Assembly (NCBI RefSeq): GCF_001672975.1
Contig: NZ_LZKU01000159.1
Location: 1-58,379, forward strand
DNA length: 58,379 nt
Source of the DNA: Mycobacterium sp. 1465703.0
GTDB lineage: Bacteria; Actinomycetota; Actinomycetes; Mycobacteriales; Mycobacteriaceae
Direction of reading: 5' to 3'
Notes under the pieces: generated by a model
What the model was told of the DNA's origin: nothing
What the model saw: only the letters and a program-made list of their open reading frames with translations
The model's database searches: none
Part shown: piece by piece, positions 37,984-49,463 of the stretch
Numbering within the stretch: position 1 is the stretch's first letter
How the letters are laid out: each line of letters starts with the position of its first letter
Made by a program: the position numbers and the translations under genes

Positions 37984-40281
37984 TCACTTACCAACAGCCA
38001 CTTTTGCGGCCAACGTAATGCGGTGTCGTCCGGGCGATACCGTGACGGTCGGCCCGGCCGGCTCCCCATCGAGTTGCACGTCAACCCCGTCAGGCAAGCC
38101 ACCGAGCGTGATCTTGGCGGCGACGTCGGTGGCCACCGTGATGGTCGACGACGCCAACGCGGCCAGACCGGCACGCTCGATATCGACCCTCAGACCAGCA
38201 ACCCCGTTGAGGCGCAACGTCAGATACGGCAGGGGGTCAACGGGCCGTCCCACTTGCCAGTCCAGCTCGCTGTACAGTCCGGGCGTCGGCTCGAAGTGTG
38301 GGATGAAGCCGCGATGGTGCCGAACTGTGTGCGCGGGGTCCGGCCGCGCGTAGGAGCGCGCGTCGACTTCCGCCACGGCCCCGCGCCGCGCGGTCACCTC
38401 CGGATCGGCGGCCAGCTCGGACAACCACCACACCTGATGCGGCCCGATGCCCAGATCGGCGCGCACCAGTTGGGGATACCAGGCGAACGTGATGTGCCCC
38501 GGATCTCCTTGGCGCACAGCGGTTCCCATGTGCGAGACCGGATCCTCGAACTTGTCCTGAAACACCCAGGCGATGTGATCCTCGAACGGGTACACACTGA
38601 ACCGGTGGCGGTAGCCCAGCCGATCCAGCTCCAGCACCTGCTCGGCGGCCGAGGCGAACGGCACCAGTTCGTCAAGCAACCCGTGCGCGATGACGTACGG
38701 CAGCCATCGGGCGTTCACCAGCAACTTCCACGTATCGCCCTCGCGGGCACAGGGCGAGTGCGGGTCGAGGTCGGCCGGAATGTCGACGTGGGGCAGCAGC
38801 CGCACACCGCACGTCGGCGGGCCGGCCAGCACGACCGCTTGGGAGAACACCTGTGGGTAGCTCAGTCCCAGCTTGTAGGTCGCATAGCCACCCATCGAAT
38901 AGCCGCTAATCACAGTGCGATTGGGATCGGTGCCCAGTTGTTCGGCAACTCGCGCCCATACTTCCCAGACGTCGAGTTCGCCGGTGTCGAAGTACCAGGT
39001 GGACGGTCCGCGGGCCAACGGCGTGACCACCACCGAGTCGCGGCCCTCGCATACCTCGTGCAGCAGTCGCGGGTCGATCGCGGCGAACTGGCTCTGCCCG
39101 AGTGACAGGGAGTGCAGCAACAAGGTCAGTGGCAGCGCGCTACCCGGTGCGTAGCTCGACGGCAGGCATATCGAATACGGCTGCACCCGACCGAGGAATT
39201 GCGGCTTGGTGCTCAAAATGTCGTTGGCGGCCCAGCCTTGTTCCAGGCCTTGGCCGAGTTCGATCGAGGACACGTACCAGCGGGTGGACGGGGCGGTGAT
39301 CACCGGCTCGGGGGCGGTTTCGCGGGCCGCCAGCCGGGCCCACGGCACCGTCAGTGCGAACTCGGAGACGTCGCCGTGTGTCAGGGCGGCGGCCTGGGCG
39401 GCATCCGACCAGAAGTTCAGGTGCGGCGGCTCCTGCTCGTTGGTGCGGAATGCGACGTTGTAGACGTTCGGTTGCCCCGGCAGCGCTCCCCGCGTGGCGG
39501 GCACGTCCGCGAATCCGTCGCCCGCGGCGTTGGCCAGCCCAGAGACAAGCCGGACCGTCCAGCTGCCGGTGGGTTCCAGCTTCGACCGCGGCACCTGCGC
39601 CACAAACGAGCGCGAGGCGGTGTCGACCGTGTGCTCGACCGGCGTGAAGACATGCGTGTCGAGGTCGATCAGCCGGGCACCCTTGGCCGAGATCAGCAAG
39701 GCCGTGTCGATGCCGGCCGAGCGCACACCCGCTCCCGCCGGCCACTCCTCCGAAGCGGCCCGGTCGGCGCCGGTGTCGAAGGCGAACAGCGCGATGGGCA
39801 CCGAAGCGTCCAGCAGGGTGTTCCAGTCGATCCGCCACCATGTGTGGGTCTCGGTCAGCCCGACGGCGACGCGGAAGATGTCGGCACCGTTGCCGGCCGC
39901 CGGCCCGTCGGGATAGATGTAGGTTCCGCGTGGCGGCGCCTGAATCTTCAGGTCGCCGATCGGGATACCCGTCGCACCATGGTCGTCGTAAAGGAAGTCG
40001 GTCCAGAACAAGGCACCGCCGGCCAGTCGTCCGGTGCCGCAGGTGCGCGGGAACTCCTCGCCGAACGGCCATGCTGAGGGGGCGGGCAGCTTGGGCTCGG
40101 GGCGCCGCGCGGCCGGCGGCACACCCTCGGGCATTCCGTCGACCACGATGAGCTCAGCCGGCGGAGCCGGTGCCGGGGCAGCTGTCGATGCAGGTACGGG
40201 CTTGCTGGGGTGAAAGACCGCGTCGACAACGTGGCGCGCAATGCGTATCGGCAGCAAAGAGAGATCCAGGATCGACACCAC
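37984..40281 (-). CDS. Large alpha/beta hydrolase / prolyl-oligopeptidase-like protein (about 765 aa)
   Basis: Up to 767 residues. The first 55 residues contain a Pro/Ala linker. The N-terminal half (about 70-330) is beta-rich with LWTDFLYDD-like residues and GTYIYPDGPAAGNGADIFRV, similar in feel to glucodextranase-type C-terminal modules. The catalytic alpha/beta-hydrolase domain has the nucleophile in GYSMGGYATYK near residue 460, and IAHGLLDELVPF and FEDHIAW as acid and His regions. The C-terminus is a small beta module. Start codons TTG 40287, GTG 40281 and GTG 40278 are all possible; AGG at 40288-40290 fits 40281. Substrate unknown. Confidence 0.78.
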   Translation of the reverse strand: MVSILDLSLLPIRIARHVVDAVFHPSKPVPASTAAPAPAPPAELIVVDGMPEGVPPAARRPEPKLPAPSAWPFGEEFPRTCGTGRLAGGALFWTDFLYDDHGATGIPIGDLKIQAPPRGTYIYPDGPAAGNGADIFRVAVGLTETHTWWRIDWNTLLDASVPIALFAFDTGADRAASEEWPAGAGVRSAGIDTALLISAKGARLIDLDTHVFTPVEHTVDTASRSFVAQVPRSKLEPTGSWTVRLVSGLANAAGDGFADVPATRGALPGQPNVYNVAFRTNEQEPPHLNFWSDAAQAAALTHGDVSEFALTVPWARLAARETAPEPVITAPSTRWYVSSIELGQGLEQGWAANDILSTKPQFLGRVQPYSICLPSSYAPGSALPLTLLLHSLSLGQSQFAAIDPRLLHEVCEGRDSVVVTPLARGPSTWYFDTGELDVWEVWARVAEQLGTDPNRTVISGYSMGGYATYKLGLSYPQVFSQAVVLAGPPTCGVRLLPHVDIPADLDPHSPCAREGDTWKLLVNARWLPYVIAHGLLDELVPFASAAEQVLELDRLGYRHRFSVYPFEDHIAWVFQDKFEDPVSHMGTAVRQGDPGHITFAWYPQLVRADLGIGPHQVWWLSELAADPEVTARRGAVAEVDARSYARPDPAHTVRHHRGFIPHFEPTPGLYSELDWQVGRPVDPLPYLTLRLNGVAGLRVDIERAGLAALASSTITVATDVAAKITLGGLPDGVDVQLDGEPAGPTVTVSPGRHRITLAAKVAVGK

Positions 40282-40314
40282 CCCCAACCTACGCGGAAGC
40301 CGGGGTGGCGTCGG

Positions 40315-41442
40315 TTAATCCACCGGGACCACGATCAGTTCATGCGGCCGGTTGTTGACCGCCAAGGCGCCGTCGGGGGTCACCACGACGATGTCCTCGA
40401 TGCGGGCGCCCCACCGGCCCGGGAAATAGATGCCCGGCTCGATGGAAAACGCCATGCCCGCAGCAAGGGGCAGATCGTTGCCGGCGACAATGTAGGGCTC
40501 TTCGTGTACCGACAGCCCGATACCGTGTCCGGTCCGGTGCACGAAATACTCAGCGAGTCCTTCGGCAGCCAGCACGTCGCGGGCCGCGGCGTCGACCTGT
40601 TCGGCCGTCACTCCCGGGCGTACCGCGTCGTAAGCGGCGCGCTGAGCGCGTTGCAGCACCGAATACTGTTGAGCTACTTCAGGTTTCGGCTCACCGATGC
40701 TGTAGGTTCGCGTCGAATCGGAGTTGTACCCGGGTTCATACGAGCCGCCGATGTCGACGACGACGATGTCACCGACCTGCAGTTCACGATCGGAATACCC
40801 GTGGTGCGGGTCGGCGCCATGCGGTCCAGATCCGACGATGATGAACGCCACCTCCGAATGCCCTTCGGCCACAATGGCATCCGCGATGTCGGCGGCCACG
40901 TCGGCCTCGGTGCGGCCCGGCACCAGAAACTCCGGCACCCGGGCATGCACCCGGTCGATTGCCGCACCCGCCTTGCGTAGCGCGTCGACTTCGCATTCCT
41001 CCTTGACCATCCGCAGCGTGCGCAACACATCGGTGGCCAGGACCGGCAGCGCGCCGAGCACACCGGCCAGCGGCAGTAGGTGCAACGCCGGCATGGAATC
41101 GGTGACGGCGGTCGCGGCGGGAGCACCGCCCAACGCGGAGCCCACCAGATCGTAGGGATTGTCGCCGTCGACCCAATCCCTTACGGCCAACCCGAGTTCG
41201 GCGATGGCCGAGCCCTTGAGCGAGGCCAGCTCCAGTCGCGGCACCACAACCGTCGGGTCGCCGGATGTGGGCAACACCAGTGCGGTGAACCGCTCCAGGG
41301 TCTGGGCGCGGGACCCGACCAGGTAGCGCAGGTCGTAGCCCGGCGTGATCACCAACCCGGCCAAACCCGCATCAGCGGCCGCGGCGGCGGCCGCGGATAA
41401 TCGGCGGCCATACACTGCTGCGTCGAAGCGGTGCGACTCCAT
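40315..41442 (-). CDS. pepE: Xaa-Pro dipeptidase PepE
   Basis: A 375-residue M24 metallopeptidase, the length of Rv2089c. The creatinase-like N-terminal domain is followed by the pita-bread catalytic domain. The five metal ligands are seen in [20 protein letters not shown] (two Asp), [15 protein letters not shown] (His), SIEPGIY (Glu) and ARIEDIV (Glu). It cleaves Xaa-Pro dipeptides in the cytoplasm. ATG 41442 gives [15 protein letters not shown]. It is divergent from the nuclease gene. Confidence 0.94.
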   Translation of the reverse strand: MESHRFDAAVYGRRLSAAAAAAADAGLAGLVITPGYDLRYLVGSRAQTLERFTALVLPTSGDPTVVVPRLELASLKGSAIAELGLAVRDWVDGDNPYDLVGSALGGAPAATAVTDSMPALHLLPLAGVLGALPVLATDVLRTLRMVKEECEVDALRKAGAAIDRVHARVPEFLVPGRTEADVAADIADAIVAEGHSEVAFIIVGSGPHGADPHHGYSDRELQVGDIVVVDIGGSYEPGYNSDSTRTYSIGEPKPEVAQQYSVLQRAQRAAYDAVRPGVTAEQVDAAARDVLAAEGLAEYFVHRTGHGIGLSVHEEPYIVAGNDLPLAAGMAFSIEPGIYFPGRWGARIEDIVVVTPDGALAVNNRPHELIVVPVD

Positions 41443-41502
41443 GGCAGTCAGGCTAATGCTCAATGGCGGGTCGCCTCGCGGCGGCGTGAGACCATAACCG
41501 GC

Positions 41503-42468
41503 ATGCCAGCACCCCGACCGCCGCTCGTGCTGCTCGACGGCGCCAGCATGTGGTTCCGCTCGTATTTCGGGGTGCCATCCTCGATCACCGCCCCCGATGG
41601 CCGGCCGGTCAACGCCGTTCGGGGATTCATCGACTCAGTCGCCGTGGTGATCACCCAGCAGCGGCCGAACCGGCTGGCCGTCTGCCTGGACCTCGATTGG
41701 CGGCCTCAGTTCCGGGTGGACCTGGTCCCGTCTTATAAAGCCCACCGGGTGGCCGAGGAGGAGCCGGCCAACGAACCGGACATCGAGGAGGTGCCCGACG
41801 ACCTGACGCCGCAAATCGACATGATCGCCGACCTCCTTGACGCGTTCGGGATCCCGACGGCAGGGGCGGAAGGCTTCGAGGCCGACGACGTGCTGGGCAC
41901 CCTGGCGGCCCGGGAACGCAAGGACCCGGTGGTGGTGGTCAGCGGTGACCGCGACCTGCTGCAGGTGGTGGGGGACGATCCGGTCCCGGTTCGGGTGCTT
42001 TACCTCGGCCGCGGGCTGAGCAAAGCGACGTTGTTCGGGCCCGCCGAGGTGGCCGAACACTATGGCGTGCCGGAGGATAGGGCCGGGGCCGCGTACGCCG
42101 AACTCGCGCTGCTGCGCGGCGACCCGTCCGACGGGCTGCCCGGTGTGCCGGGCGTCGGTGAGAAGACGGCAGCCACCCTGCTGGCGCAGCACGGCTCGCT
42201 GGACGGGATCCTGGCCGCCGCCCACGATCCGAAATCGAAGATGGCCAAGGGCGTGCGGGCGAAACTGCTCGGCGCGCTGGACTACATCGAGGCGGCCGGT
42301 CGGGTGGTACGAGTCGCCACCGACGCGCCGGTCACCTTGTCCACACCCGACGACAAACTCCCGCTGGTCGCGGCCGATCCGCAACGCACGGCCGAACTGG
42401 CGACCAAGCTGGGCGTCGGCTCGTCGATCGCCCGCCTGCAAAAAGCGCTGGACGCGTTACCGAACTGA
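41503..42468 (+). CDS. 5'-3' exonuclease / flap endonuclease (Rv2090-like)
   Basis: A 321-residue stand-alone FEN-family nuclease, related to the 5' nuclease domain of DNA polymerase I. Acidic metal ligands occur in [36 protein letters not shown] and [13 protein letters not shown]. The helix-hairpin-helix segment is [18 protein letters not shown]. It probably removes RNA/DNA flaps in replication and repair. ATG 41503; in-frame upstream codons to 41431 overlap the pepE leader. It ends 6 bp from the convergent Rv2091c-like gene. Confidence 0.92.
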   Translation: MPAPRPPLVLLDGASMWFRSYFGVPSSITAPDGRPVNAVRGFIDSVAVVITQQRPNRLAVCLDLDWRPQFRVDLVPSYKAHRVAEEEPANEPDIEEVPDDLTPQIDMIADLLDAFGIPTAGAEGFEADDVLGTLAARERKDPVVVVSGDRDLLQVVGDDPVPVRVLYLGRGLSKATLFGPAEVAEHYGVPEDRAGAAYAELALLRGDPSDGLPGVPGVGEKTAATLLAQHGSLDGILAAAHDPKSKMAKGVRAKLLGALDYIEAAGRVVRVATDAPVTLSTPDDKLPLVAADPQRTAELATKLGVGSSIARLQKALDALPN

Positions 42469-42474
42469 CGATGG

Positions 42475-43209
42475 CTACTGCGGCCGGCCGACCTCGTAGG
42501 TGCCCTTGCTGTCCTGGAAGGTCACGGTCACCCGCTTGGGCGCGCCATCGATGCTGACGTCGCAGTCGAACGTGGCGCCCTTCTTGACGGTCGGATTCTG
42601 GCCGTGGTTGCACTTGACGTTCTGCACGTTCTTCGCGCCGTAGCCGTTGGTTTCGTCGCTAAGGACCTGCTGGACCCCGGCCTGTGCCTTATTGACGTCC
42701 AGCTTGGTGGTGACAAAGAACCCGGGCTGCCAGAAACCCAGCACCAGCACGACCGCGATGAGCAGAAACGCGATCGCGCCGCCCACTCCGGCGATCAGTC
42801 CGGCCGGCCGCTTCTTGCCGGGCTGCTCGTATGGGGGGTACTGCTGCGGGTACTGGCCCGGCTGGCCGTACTGGCCGGGCTGCGGGTACTGCCCGGGCTG
42901 CGGGTATTGGCCGTACTGGCCCGGCTGGGGGTACTGCCCGGGCTGAGCGTATTGGCCGGGCTGACCGTACTGGCCGGGTTGGGCATAGCCCGGCTGCTGG
43001 GGATATTGCTGCGGGTACGCCTGTTCGGCCGGCTGCTGGTACTGCGGGTATTCGGCAGGCGGTGTGTAAGCCGGGGGCTGCCACGAGGCCTGCTGGGTGT
43101 GCTGCTCCGGCCAGGTTGGCGCAACCTGAGTCGGCTCCGACGAGGAATCGCTACCTTGACCTTGACCGGGCGGCTTCCACTGCTGGTCCGATCCGTGCGG
43201 TCCGCTCAT
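42475..43209 (-). CDS. Pro/Gln/Tyr-rich membrane protein with DUF4333 domain (Rv2091c-like)
   Basis: A 244-residue single-pass membrane protein. Residues 1-130 are low complexity, built from repeated [11 protein letters not shown] units (about 73-125). A basic stop (GKKRP) and one membrane helix (137-159) follow, then an outward DUF4333-like domain (about 165-240) with a conserved Cys pair (NVKCNHG and FDCDVSID). Function unknown. Such cytoplasmic PQY-rich tails occur in other mycobacterial envelope proteins. ATG 43209, upstream of nothing on this strand until helY. Confidence 0.87.
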   Translation of the reverse strand: MSGPHGSDQQWKPPGQGQGSDSSSEPTQVAPTWPEQHTQQASWQPPAYTPPAEYPQYQQPAEQAYPQQYPQQPGYAQPGQYGQPGQYAQPGQYPQPGQYGQYPQPGQYPQPGQYGQPGQYPQQYPPYEQPGKKRPAGLIAGVGGAIAFLLIAVVLVLGFWQPGFFVTTKLDVNKAQAGVQQVLSDETNGYGAKNVQNVKCNHGQNPTVKKGATFDCDVSIDGAPKRVTVTFQDSKGTYEVGRPQ

Positions 43210-43275
43210 CTTTCTCCCTCAGCCCTTGGTGTCTTGGCGTGAACTATCGGCGTTCAACGGTAGCTCCGGCCTAGC

Positions 43276-46095
43276 CTACCCGGCGTCAACTGCGACGACG
43301 CCGCGCCGAATGTCATTGATAGCGCGCTTGGCGGTGGCTCGTAACTCGGGGTCCGGAGCGGCGTTGCGAACCTGGTCCAGCAGATCCAGCGTCTGGCGGC
43401 ACCAGCGCACGAAATCCCCCGCCAGCAGCGGCGAGCCGGTGCCGGCCGGGTCGGCGGCCGCCAGTGCAGCGGCCAGATCTCCGGATCTGGCCCAGCGGTA
43501 GATGACATTGACGAAGCCGTCGTCGGGTTCGCGACTCGGGGCGATCCGGTGCGTTTGCTCATCGGTGCGCAGCGACATCGACAATCTCGAGGTGCGCAGC
43601 AGCGCCTGCCGCAATTGCTGGGTGGGCGCCTCGGCCGCGAAGCCCGCCCCCGGCCCTTCGCCGCCCCGGGTTTCGTACAGCACCGCCGAGACCACCGCCG
43701 CCAGCTCGGCCGGCTTCAACTCCGACCAAGCGCCGGTGCGCAGGCATTCGGCCACCAGCAGGTCGCTTTCGCTGTAAATGCGAGCCAGCAACCGACCGTC
43801 GTCGGTGACGCGAGGATCGCCGTCGCGCCCTTCGATGAAGCCGCGCTCGGTGAGCAAGCCGACAATACGATCGAAGGTCCGGGCCAGCGAATTGGTCGCC
43901 GCCGCAACCTTTTTCTCCAATTGCGCGTTGTCGCGCTCGATCCGCAGGTAGCGCTCGGCCTGCCGGACTTGTTCTTCCAGGCCGGGCGTGTTGTGCGACG
44001 GGTGACGACGCAGCTGTTCGCGCAACAACGCCAGCTCGGGGTCGTGAAAGGCACCGTCGGAGTCGCCGCGGCCGCCGCGCCGCCGGGCCGGCATGGTCAG
44101 CCCCGCGGCCGCCGATCGCAGCGCCGACGCGAGATCACGCCGGACCCGTGGCTGACGATGTTCGACCCGCTTGGGCAGTGACATCGAACCGACCGGAGCG
44201 GACGCCCCCGAATAGTCCGCCGACGAAATCCTTCCCGCCCAACGGTTTTCGGTGAGCACCAACGGGCGCGGGTCCGAGCTGTCGCGGGCCGATTCCAGCA
44301 CCACGGCCAGGCCGCCGCGCCGGCCATGGGTGATGTTGATGATGTCGCCGCGACGCAGCGCGGCCAGCGCGTCGCTGGCGGCCTGCCGTCGTTGCAGCCG
44401 AGATGCGCGGGACTGGGCGCGCTCCATCTCACTGATGCGGGCACGCATCCGCGCGTACTCCAGAATCGGGGCCTTGGGTCCGCCTATCTGCGCGGCGATC
44501 TCGTCGAGCATCGCGGTGCCGCGCTCGATGCCGCGCACCAGCCCGACCACCGAGCGGTCGGCCTGATACTGCGCAAACGACTGCTCCAGCAACCGATGTG
44601 CCTGCTCGGGCCCCATCTGCTGGACCAGGTTGATCGTCATGTTGTACGACGGGGCGAACGAGCTGCGCAGCGGGAAGGTGCGGGTGGAGGCCAGCCCGGC
44701 CACCGCGGACGGCTCGGTGGTTTCCTCGGTGGGATTCCACAGCACCACCGCGTGGCCCTCGACGTCGATGCCGCGCCGCCCGGCGCGGCCGGTCAGCTGG
44801 GTGTACTCCCCCGGCGTCAGCGCCACGTGCTGCTCGCCGTTGAACTTGACCAGCCGCTCGAGCACCACCGTGCGGGCCGGCATGTTGATCCCGAGCGCCA
44901 AGGTCTCGGTGGCGAACACCGCCCTGACCAGCCCGGCGGTGAACAACTCTTCGACCGTGTGGCGGAAGACCGGCAGCATGCCGGCGTGATGGGCCGCCAG
45001 ACCGCGCAGCAGCCCCTCGCGCCATTCGTAGTAACCGAGCACGCCCAGGTCGGCATCGGCGAGATCGCCACACCGATGCTCGATCACCTCGGCGATCTGT
45101 GCGCGTTCTTCCTGGGTGGTCAGCTGCAGGGGCGAGCGCAGGCATTGCTGGACGGCGGCGTCGCAGCCGGCCCGGGAGAACACGAACGTGATCGCCGGCA
45201 GCAGCCCTTCGGAGTCCAGGGTGGCGATCACGTCCGGGCGCCCCGGCGTCCGGTAGAAGCGGGGACGGCCGGACCGCGCCGGCGCACGCCCGCGTCCGGC
45301 GCTTCGCCGCGGCTGCCAGTCCGACATCCGGTCGGCCTCGCGGCGATGCGTGATGTGCCGCAACAGATCCGGGTTGACGCGCGCCTCCCGAGGGGCGGCC
45401 GGTTGCTCGGGTGCTTGCGCATTCCGGTAGTCGAAGAGATCGAAGAGTCGCTTGCCCACCAACACGTGTTGCCACAGCGGCACCGGCCGGTGCTCGTCGA
45501 CCACCACCGTTGTATCGCCGCGCACGGTCTGGATCCAGCCGCCGAACTCCTCGGCGTTGCTCACCGTCGCCGACAGGCTGACCACCCGCACCTCGTCGGG
45601 CAGATGCAGGATCACCTCCTCCCACACCGGGCCCCGCATCCGGTCGGCGAGAAAATGCACCTCGTCCATCACCACATACGAAAGCCCGTGTAGTGCAGGC
45701 GAATCCGCGTAGAGCATGTTGCGCAGCACTTCGGTGGTCATCACCACCACGGGTGCATCGGCGTTCACCGACATGTCCCCGGTGAGCAGGCCGATGCTGT
45801 CGCGGCCGTAGCGCGCCGTCAGGTCCGTGTGCTTCTGGTTGCTCAGCGCTTTCAGCGGCGTGGTGTAGAAACACTTGCCGCCGGACGCCAACGCCAGGTG
45901 CACGGCGAATTCGCCGACCACTGTCTTGCCGGCGCCGGTCGGTGCGCAGACCAGCACACCGTGACCTCGTTCGAGGGCCGCGCACGCGCGATGCTGAAAC
46001 GCGTCCAGCGCGAAGGGCAGTTCGGCGGTGAACCGGGTGAGTTCGACCAGCTCCGCAACGTCTTGGGGCACCGGCGGATCAGGTGACATCGTCAT
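43276..46095 (-). CDS. helY: DEAD/DEAH-box helicase HelY (Ski2-like)
   Basis: A 939-residue Ski2-like superfamily 2 helicase. Motif I is APTGAGKT (51-58), motif II DEVH (144-147), motif [14 protein letters not shown], and motif [15 protein letters not shown] winged-helix, rRNA-processing-arch-like insert and a DSHCT C-terminal domain follow. It is probably an RNA helicase. ATG 46095 or ATG 46089 both overlap the tatC stop, so it is coupled to tatC. Confidence 0.94.
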   Translation of the reverse strand: MTMSPDPPVPQDVAELVELTRFTAELPFALDAFQHRACAALERGHGVLVCAPTGAGKTVVGEFAVHLALASGGKCFYTTPLKALSNQKHTDLTARYGRDSIGLLTGDMSVNADAPVVVMTTEVLRNMLYADSPALHGLSYVVMDEVHFLADRMRGPVWEEVILHLPDEVRVVSLSATVSNAEEFGGWIQTVRGDTTVVVDEHRPVPLWQHVLVGKRLFDLFDYRNAQAPEQPAAPREARVNPDLLRHITHRREADRMSDWQPRRSAGRGRAPARSGRPRFYRTPGRPDVIATLDSEGLLPAITFVFSRAGCDAAVQQCLRSPLQLTTQEERAQIAEVIEHRCGDLADADLGVLGYYEWREGLLRGLAAHHAGMLPVFRHTVEELFTAGLVRAVFATETLALGINMPARTVVLERLVKFNGEQHVALTPGEYTQLTGRAGRRGIDVEGHAVVLWNPTEETTEPSAVAGLASTRTFPLRSSFAPSYNMTINLVQQMGPEQAHRLLEQSFAQYQADRSVVGLVRGIERGTAMLDEIAAQIGGPKAPILEYARMRARISEMERAQSRASRLQRRQAASDALAALRRGDIINITHGRRGGLAVVLESARDSSDPRPLVLTENRWAGRISSADYSGASAPVGSMSLPKRVEHRQPRVRRDLASALRSAAAGLTMPARRRGGRGDSDGAFHDPELALLREQLRRHPSHNTPGLEEQVRQAERYLRIERDNAQLEKKVAAATNSLARTFDRIVGLLTERGFIEGRDGDPRVTDDGRLLARIYSESDLLVAECLRTGAWSELKPAELAAVVSAVLYETRGGEGPGAGFAAEAPTQQLRQALLRTSRLSMSLRTDEQTHRIAPSREPDDGFVNVIYRWARSGDLAAALAAADPAGTGSPLLAGDFVRWCRQTLDLLDQVRNAAPDPELRATAKRAINDIRRGVVAVDAG

Positions 46096-47035
46096 GTTGC
46101 CCGGCGGTGAACGACGGCTCCGGTATCGCGGTGGGCGGTTCGATGACCGATGCTTCGTCGTCGGGAATCACGGCCTGGGCGTCACGCTTAGCCTTCCGTT
46201 TGTCATGCAGGCGGGCGATTTGAATGGCGAACTCCAGCAGCACAGTCAGCGCGAGCCCGAGTGCGGTCATCGAAAAGGGGTCGGATCCGGGGGTGAAGAC
46301 CGCCGCGAACGCGAACATCGCGAAGATCAGACCACGCCGCCACGCCTTGAGCCGCTCATAGGGCAGCACGCCGATCGTGTTGAGCATGACGATGAGCAGC
46401 GGAAATTCGAAGCTGACCCCGAAAACCACCAGCAGATTGATCAGGAAGCCGAAATAGCGGTCGCCGGACAGCGCGGTCACCTGCACATCGCTGCCGACCG
46501 TCAACAAAAAGCCCAGCGCCTTGGACAGGACGAAGTAGGCCAGCACCGCGCCCACCATGAACAGCACCACCGCCGGGATCACGAAGGCGATCGCGAAGCG
46601 GCGTTCCTTCTGGTAGAGCCCGGGCGTGATGAACGCCCACAGCTGGTAGAACCACACCGGGCAGGCCAGCACCACCCCGGCTGTCAGCCCGACTTTGAGC
46701 CGCAGCATGAACTGGTCGAACGGCGCGGTGGCCAGCAGCCGGCATTGCCCGCCTGGGCTGATTTCCGCCCGCGCGGACTGCGGCAGCGAACAGTAGGGGT
46801 GACGTAACCACTCGCCGAGGCTTTCCAGTCCGAAGATCGAGTGCGAGTACCAGACGAACCCGAAAATCGTGGTCAGCAGGATCGCGGCCAGGGAGATCAG
46901 CAGCCGGGTGCGCAGCTCGGTCAGGTGGTCGACCAGCGACATGGTCGCATCCGGGTTGGTGCGGCTGCGCCGGTTACGAGGGTTGAGGCGCTTCAGCAGG
47001 CCGGAAGTGCGCGCTGAAGCCTTGAAGATTCTCAC
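46079..47035 (-). CDS. tatC: Sec-independent protein translocase TatC
   Basis: A 318-residue polytopic protein with six predicted membrane helices. The signature region is [18 protein letters not shown] at about 32-49, with the first loop toward the outside ([22 protein letters not shown]). The first 30 residues are a basic cytoplasmic extension and the C-terminal 60 a charged tail. It binds twin-arginine signal peptides. GTG 47035; it follows tatA by 44 bp. Confidence 0.95.
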   Translation of the reverse strand: MRIFKASARTSGLLKRLNPRNRRSRTNPDATMSLVDHLTELRTRLLISLAAILLTTIFGFVWYSHSIFGLESLGEWLRHPYCSLPQSARAEISPGGQCRLLATAPFDQFMLRLKVGLTAGVVLACPVWFYQLWAFITPGLYQKERRFAIAFVIPAVVLFMVGAVLAYFVLSKALGFLLTVGSDVQVTALSGDRYFGFLINLLVVFGVSFEFPLLIVMLNTIGVLPYERLKAWRRGLIFAMFAFAAVFTPGSDPFSMTALGLALTVLLEFAIQIARLHDKRKAKRDAQAVIPDDEASVIEPPTAIPEPSFTAGQHDDVT

Positions 47036-47079
47036 GATGCTCGGTCAGTGGCGCTCGGGCAGCGCGACAATGATGGCGG

Positions 47080-47358
47080 CTACGCCGGACGTGCTTCGCT
47101 GTGCCCCTGCTCGCTGGGCGCTGGCGCGTCGACCCGCTGCGACTGCACGGGAGTCGGGTTCGCCGGGGAGCTCTCGCTCTGGGTCCCCAAGGCCGACGTC
47201 TCCGCTTTGTTCTCGGTTTGCATTTCGCGGAGCTCAGACTTGAAGATCCGCATCGACTTACCCAACGAACGCGCCGCATCGGGGAGCTTCTTGGCACCGA
47301 ACAGCAAGATCACCACGACCGCGAGGATCGCCCAGTGCCACGGACTAAGACTGCCCAC
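47080..47358 (-). CDS. tatA: Sec-independent protein translocase TatA
   Basis: A 92-residue protein: short N-terminus, one membrane helix (about 6-21, [20 protein letters not shown]), the FGAKKLP hinge, an amphipathic helix ([20 protein letters not shown]) and an unstructured Ser/Pro/Glu tail. It forms the translocation assembly with TatC. GTG start at 47358; upstream of tatC in the same operon. Confidence 0.95.
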   Translation of the reverse strand: MGSLSPWHWAILAVVVILLFGAKKLPDAARSLGKSMRIFKSELREMQTENKAETSALGTQSESSPANPTPVQSQRVDAPAPSEQGHSEARPA

Positions 47359-47457
47359 TTTGATTACCTCCAGACGTCCACTTGATGCTACCGCAGTCGC
47401 GCCATGTGGCGGCGGGCCCGCGCCGCGTCGCGACGGACCGCGTAGCCGGGACTTTTC

Positions 47458-48426
47458 TCAGCTCAGGGCTTCGTAGGAGGCCACGGCGGCCGCCGCGGCA
47501 TCCCGTACCCGCTGCGCCAGGGACGTAGGCCGCAACACCTGCACGTCGGGTCCGAAGCCCAGCACCAGCCGCGTCATCCAATCCTCGGAGGCATAGGTCA
47601 TCACCGCCTCACAGAATCCGTCGGGCAATTCGCGCACGTCACGCATGGGGTAGTACTCAAACATCCAGGACGCCGCGGGCGCCACCCGCAGCGTGGCCGA
47701 CGGTAGCGATGGATCGCCGTCGAACAGCGAGGTGTCCGGCGGCGCGTGCAGCGCCGGCTCGGGTGGCGCCGCCGGCTCGTCGAGTTCGCTGGCGTCCACG
47801 ATCCGGTCGAAGCGGAACAGCCGAACGCCTTCGCCCTCGCGTGACCAGCCCTCCAGGTAGCTGTGGCCGCCGATCAGCAGCACCCGGATGGGGTCGACGA
47901 CCCGGCTGGTCAGTGTGTCGTGCGAGGCGGAGTAGTAATCGATGGCCAGTGCGTGCCGGGCCTGAACGGCCGCGCGTACCGCCGCGGCGGCCCGGTTTTC
48001 CACCGGAGCGGGCTCATCGACAGCCGACGCCCTGTGTGAGGTGTCGTGCCCGACGGCCCCCGCGGCATCTTCGATCTTGGCAATGGCGCTACGCGCCGCT
48101 TCCGGATCGACGACCCCGGGAATGTCGGCCAGCGCCCGCAACGCCACCAGCAGGCCGGTGGCCTCCGGTGAGGTGAGCTTGAGCGGGCGGTCGATGCCCG
48201 CGGAGAAGGTCACCTCGATGGTGTCCCCGGAGAACTCGAAATCGATGAGGTCACCCGGGAAATAGCCGGGCAGACCGCACATCCACAGCTGGTTGAGGTC
48301 TTCTTCCAGCTGCTTGGCCGACACGCCGAGGTCGGCGGCGGCCTTGGCCCGGGTAACCCGCGGATTGGCCTGGAAATACGGCACCATGTTCAGCAGCCGG
48401 ATCAGGCGGGTGGCGATGGGTGTCAT
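47458..48426 (-). CDS. pafC: WYL-domain transcriptional regulator PafC
   Basis: A 322-residue protein with a winged-helix N-terminus (RVTRAKAAADLGVSAKQLEEDLNQLW), a WYL domain (ALAIDYYSASHDTLTSRVVDPIRVLLIGGHSYLEGW) and a WCX C-terminal extension. With PafB it forms the PafBC activator of the LexA-independent DNA-damage response. ATG 48426 overlaps the pafB stop by four bases, supporting co-translation of the heterodimer. Confidence 0.95.
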   Translation of the reverse strand: MTPIATRLIRLLNMVPYFQANPRVTRAKAAADLGVSAKQLEEDLNQLWMCGLPGYFPGDLIDFEFSGDTIEVTFSAGIDRPLKLTSPEATGLLVALRALADIPGVVDPEAARSAIAKIEDAAGAVGHDTSHRASAVDEPAPVENRAAAAVRAAVQARHALAIDYYSASHDTLTSRVVDPIRVLLIGGHSYLEGWSREGEGVRLFRFDRIVDASELDEPAAPPEPALHAPPDTSLFDGDPSLPSATLRVAPAASWMFEYYPMRDVRELPDGFCEAVMTYASEDWMTRLVLGFGPDVQVLRPTSLAQRVRDAAAAAVASYEALS

Positions 48427-49463
48427 GCCGACACTCCCCTGCCGCCCTGTGGTTGCGCGGCGCCGACGGCGTCGACGCCCGCGTGGGCGCGCAGCCGGGC
48501 CAGCACGTCGTCACGCAATGACTGCGGTTCGAGGACCAGGGCGTCGGCGCCGTAGCCGGCGATGTCGCGAGCCAGCTGGTCAGCCGACCGGACGTCGAGT
48601 TCGATCACCTCGCCGTCGCGGCCGCCGAGTTGGCGCGCCTCGATGGGTGTGCCGGCGCGCCGCAGCGCGGTGGCACGGCCGTCGGCCACCCATACTCGGG
48701 CCTGCCCGACGGTCGGTGTCGCTGACGCCTCAGTGACGGTCTGGGCCACGATGTTGCGCAGGTCAACGCCTTCCGGCACGGTGATGGCGCCCGGCGGGCC
48801 GATCGGCGTGACGTCCCGGCCGATCCGGGACAGCCGGAAGGTGCGGGTGGCGTCGCGGTCGCGGTCGTGGCCGACCAGGTACCAGCGGCCCTTCTCGGTG
48901 ACCACCCCCCAGGGCTCGACGGTGCGGGTGGCGTACGGCTCTGCGCGGGACGGTCGGTGCGGAAACTGCACGGCCTGCCGGGAGTCGATGGCCGACAACA
49001 GGATTCCGAGGACTTCTTCGGACCCACGCAGACCCGGCACCCCGGCCGGCGATGCGATGGCGACCGGCGCGTCCGGATCGACGTCGACCCCGGCGGCGCG
49101 CAGTTTGAGCAGCGCGCCCTGGGTCGCGGTGATGAGTTCGGGTGACTCCCACAGCTGGGTGGCAACGGCCACCGCGGCCGCCTCGTCCGGGGTCAGATCC
49201 ACCGGGGCGAGCGAGTAGGCGTCGCGGTTGATTCGGTAGCCCTCGGTGGGGTCCCAGGCCGACGCTCGGCCGACCTCGAGCGGGATGCCGAGGTCGCGCA
49301 GCTCGTTCTTGTCCCGCTCGAACATGCGGGAAAACGCCTCGGCGCTGGCGCTGTCCGAATAGCCCGCCACGCTCGACCTGATCTTTTCCGCCGAGATGTA
49401 GCCGCGGGTGGACAGCAAGGCAATGACCAGATTTACCAGCCGCTCGACTTTTGACGTCGCCAT
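48423..49463 (-). CDS. pafB: WYL-domain transcriptional regulator PafB
   Basis: 346 residues from ATG 49463 (MATSKVERLVNLVIALLSTR). The N-terminal helix-turn-helix covers about 1-65 (EAFSRMFERDKNELRDLGIP), then the WYL domain (RTVEPWGVVTEKGRWYLVGHDRDRDATRTFRLSRI) and a WCX region. Partner of PafC. An upstream in-frame codon at 49511 lacks the family N-terminus. It is separated from pafA by 148 bp, in which I see no gene. Confidence 0.94.
   Translation of the reverse strand: MATSKVERLVNLVIALLSTRGYISAEKIRSSVAGYSDSASAEAFSRMFERDKNELRDLGIPLEVGRASAWDPTEGYRINRDAYSLAPVDLTPDEAAAVAVATQLWESPELITATQGALLKLRAAGVDVDPDAPVAIASPAGVPGLRGSEEVLGILLSAIDSRQAVQFPHRPSRAEPYATRTVEPWGVVTEKGRWYLVGHDRDRDATRTFRLSRIGRDVTPIGPPGAITVPEGVDLRNIVAQTVTEASATPTVGQARVWVADGRATALRRAGTPIEARQLGGRDGEVIELDVRSADQLARDIAGYGADALVLEPQSLRDDVLARLRAHAGVDAVGAAQPQGGRGVSA

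Noticed and set aside
42820..43060. Periodic repeats considered as a CRISPR array
   Set aside because: The repeats are short coding PGQY units without spacers, inside an intact gene.
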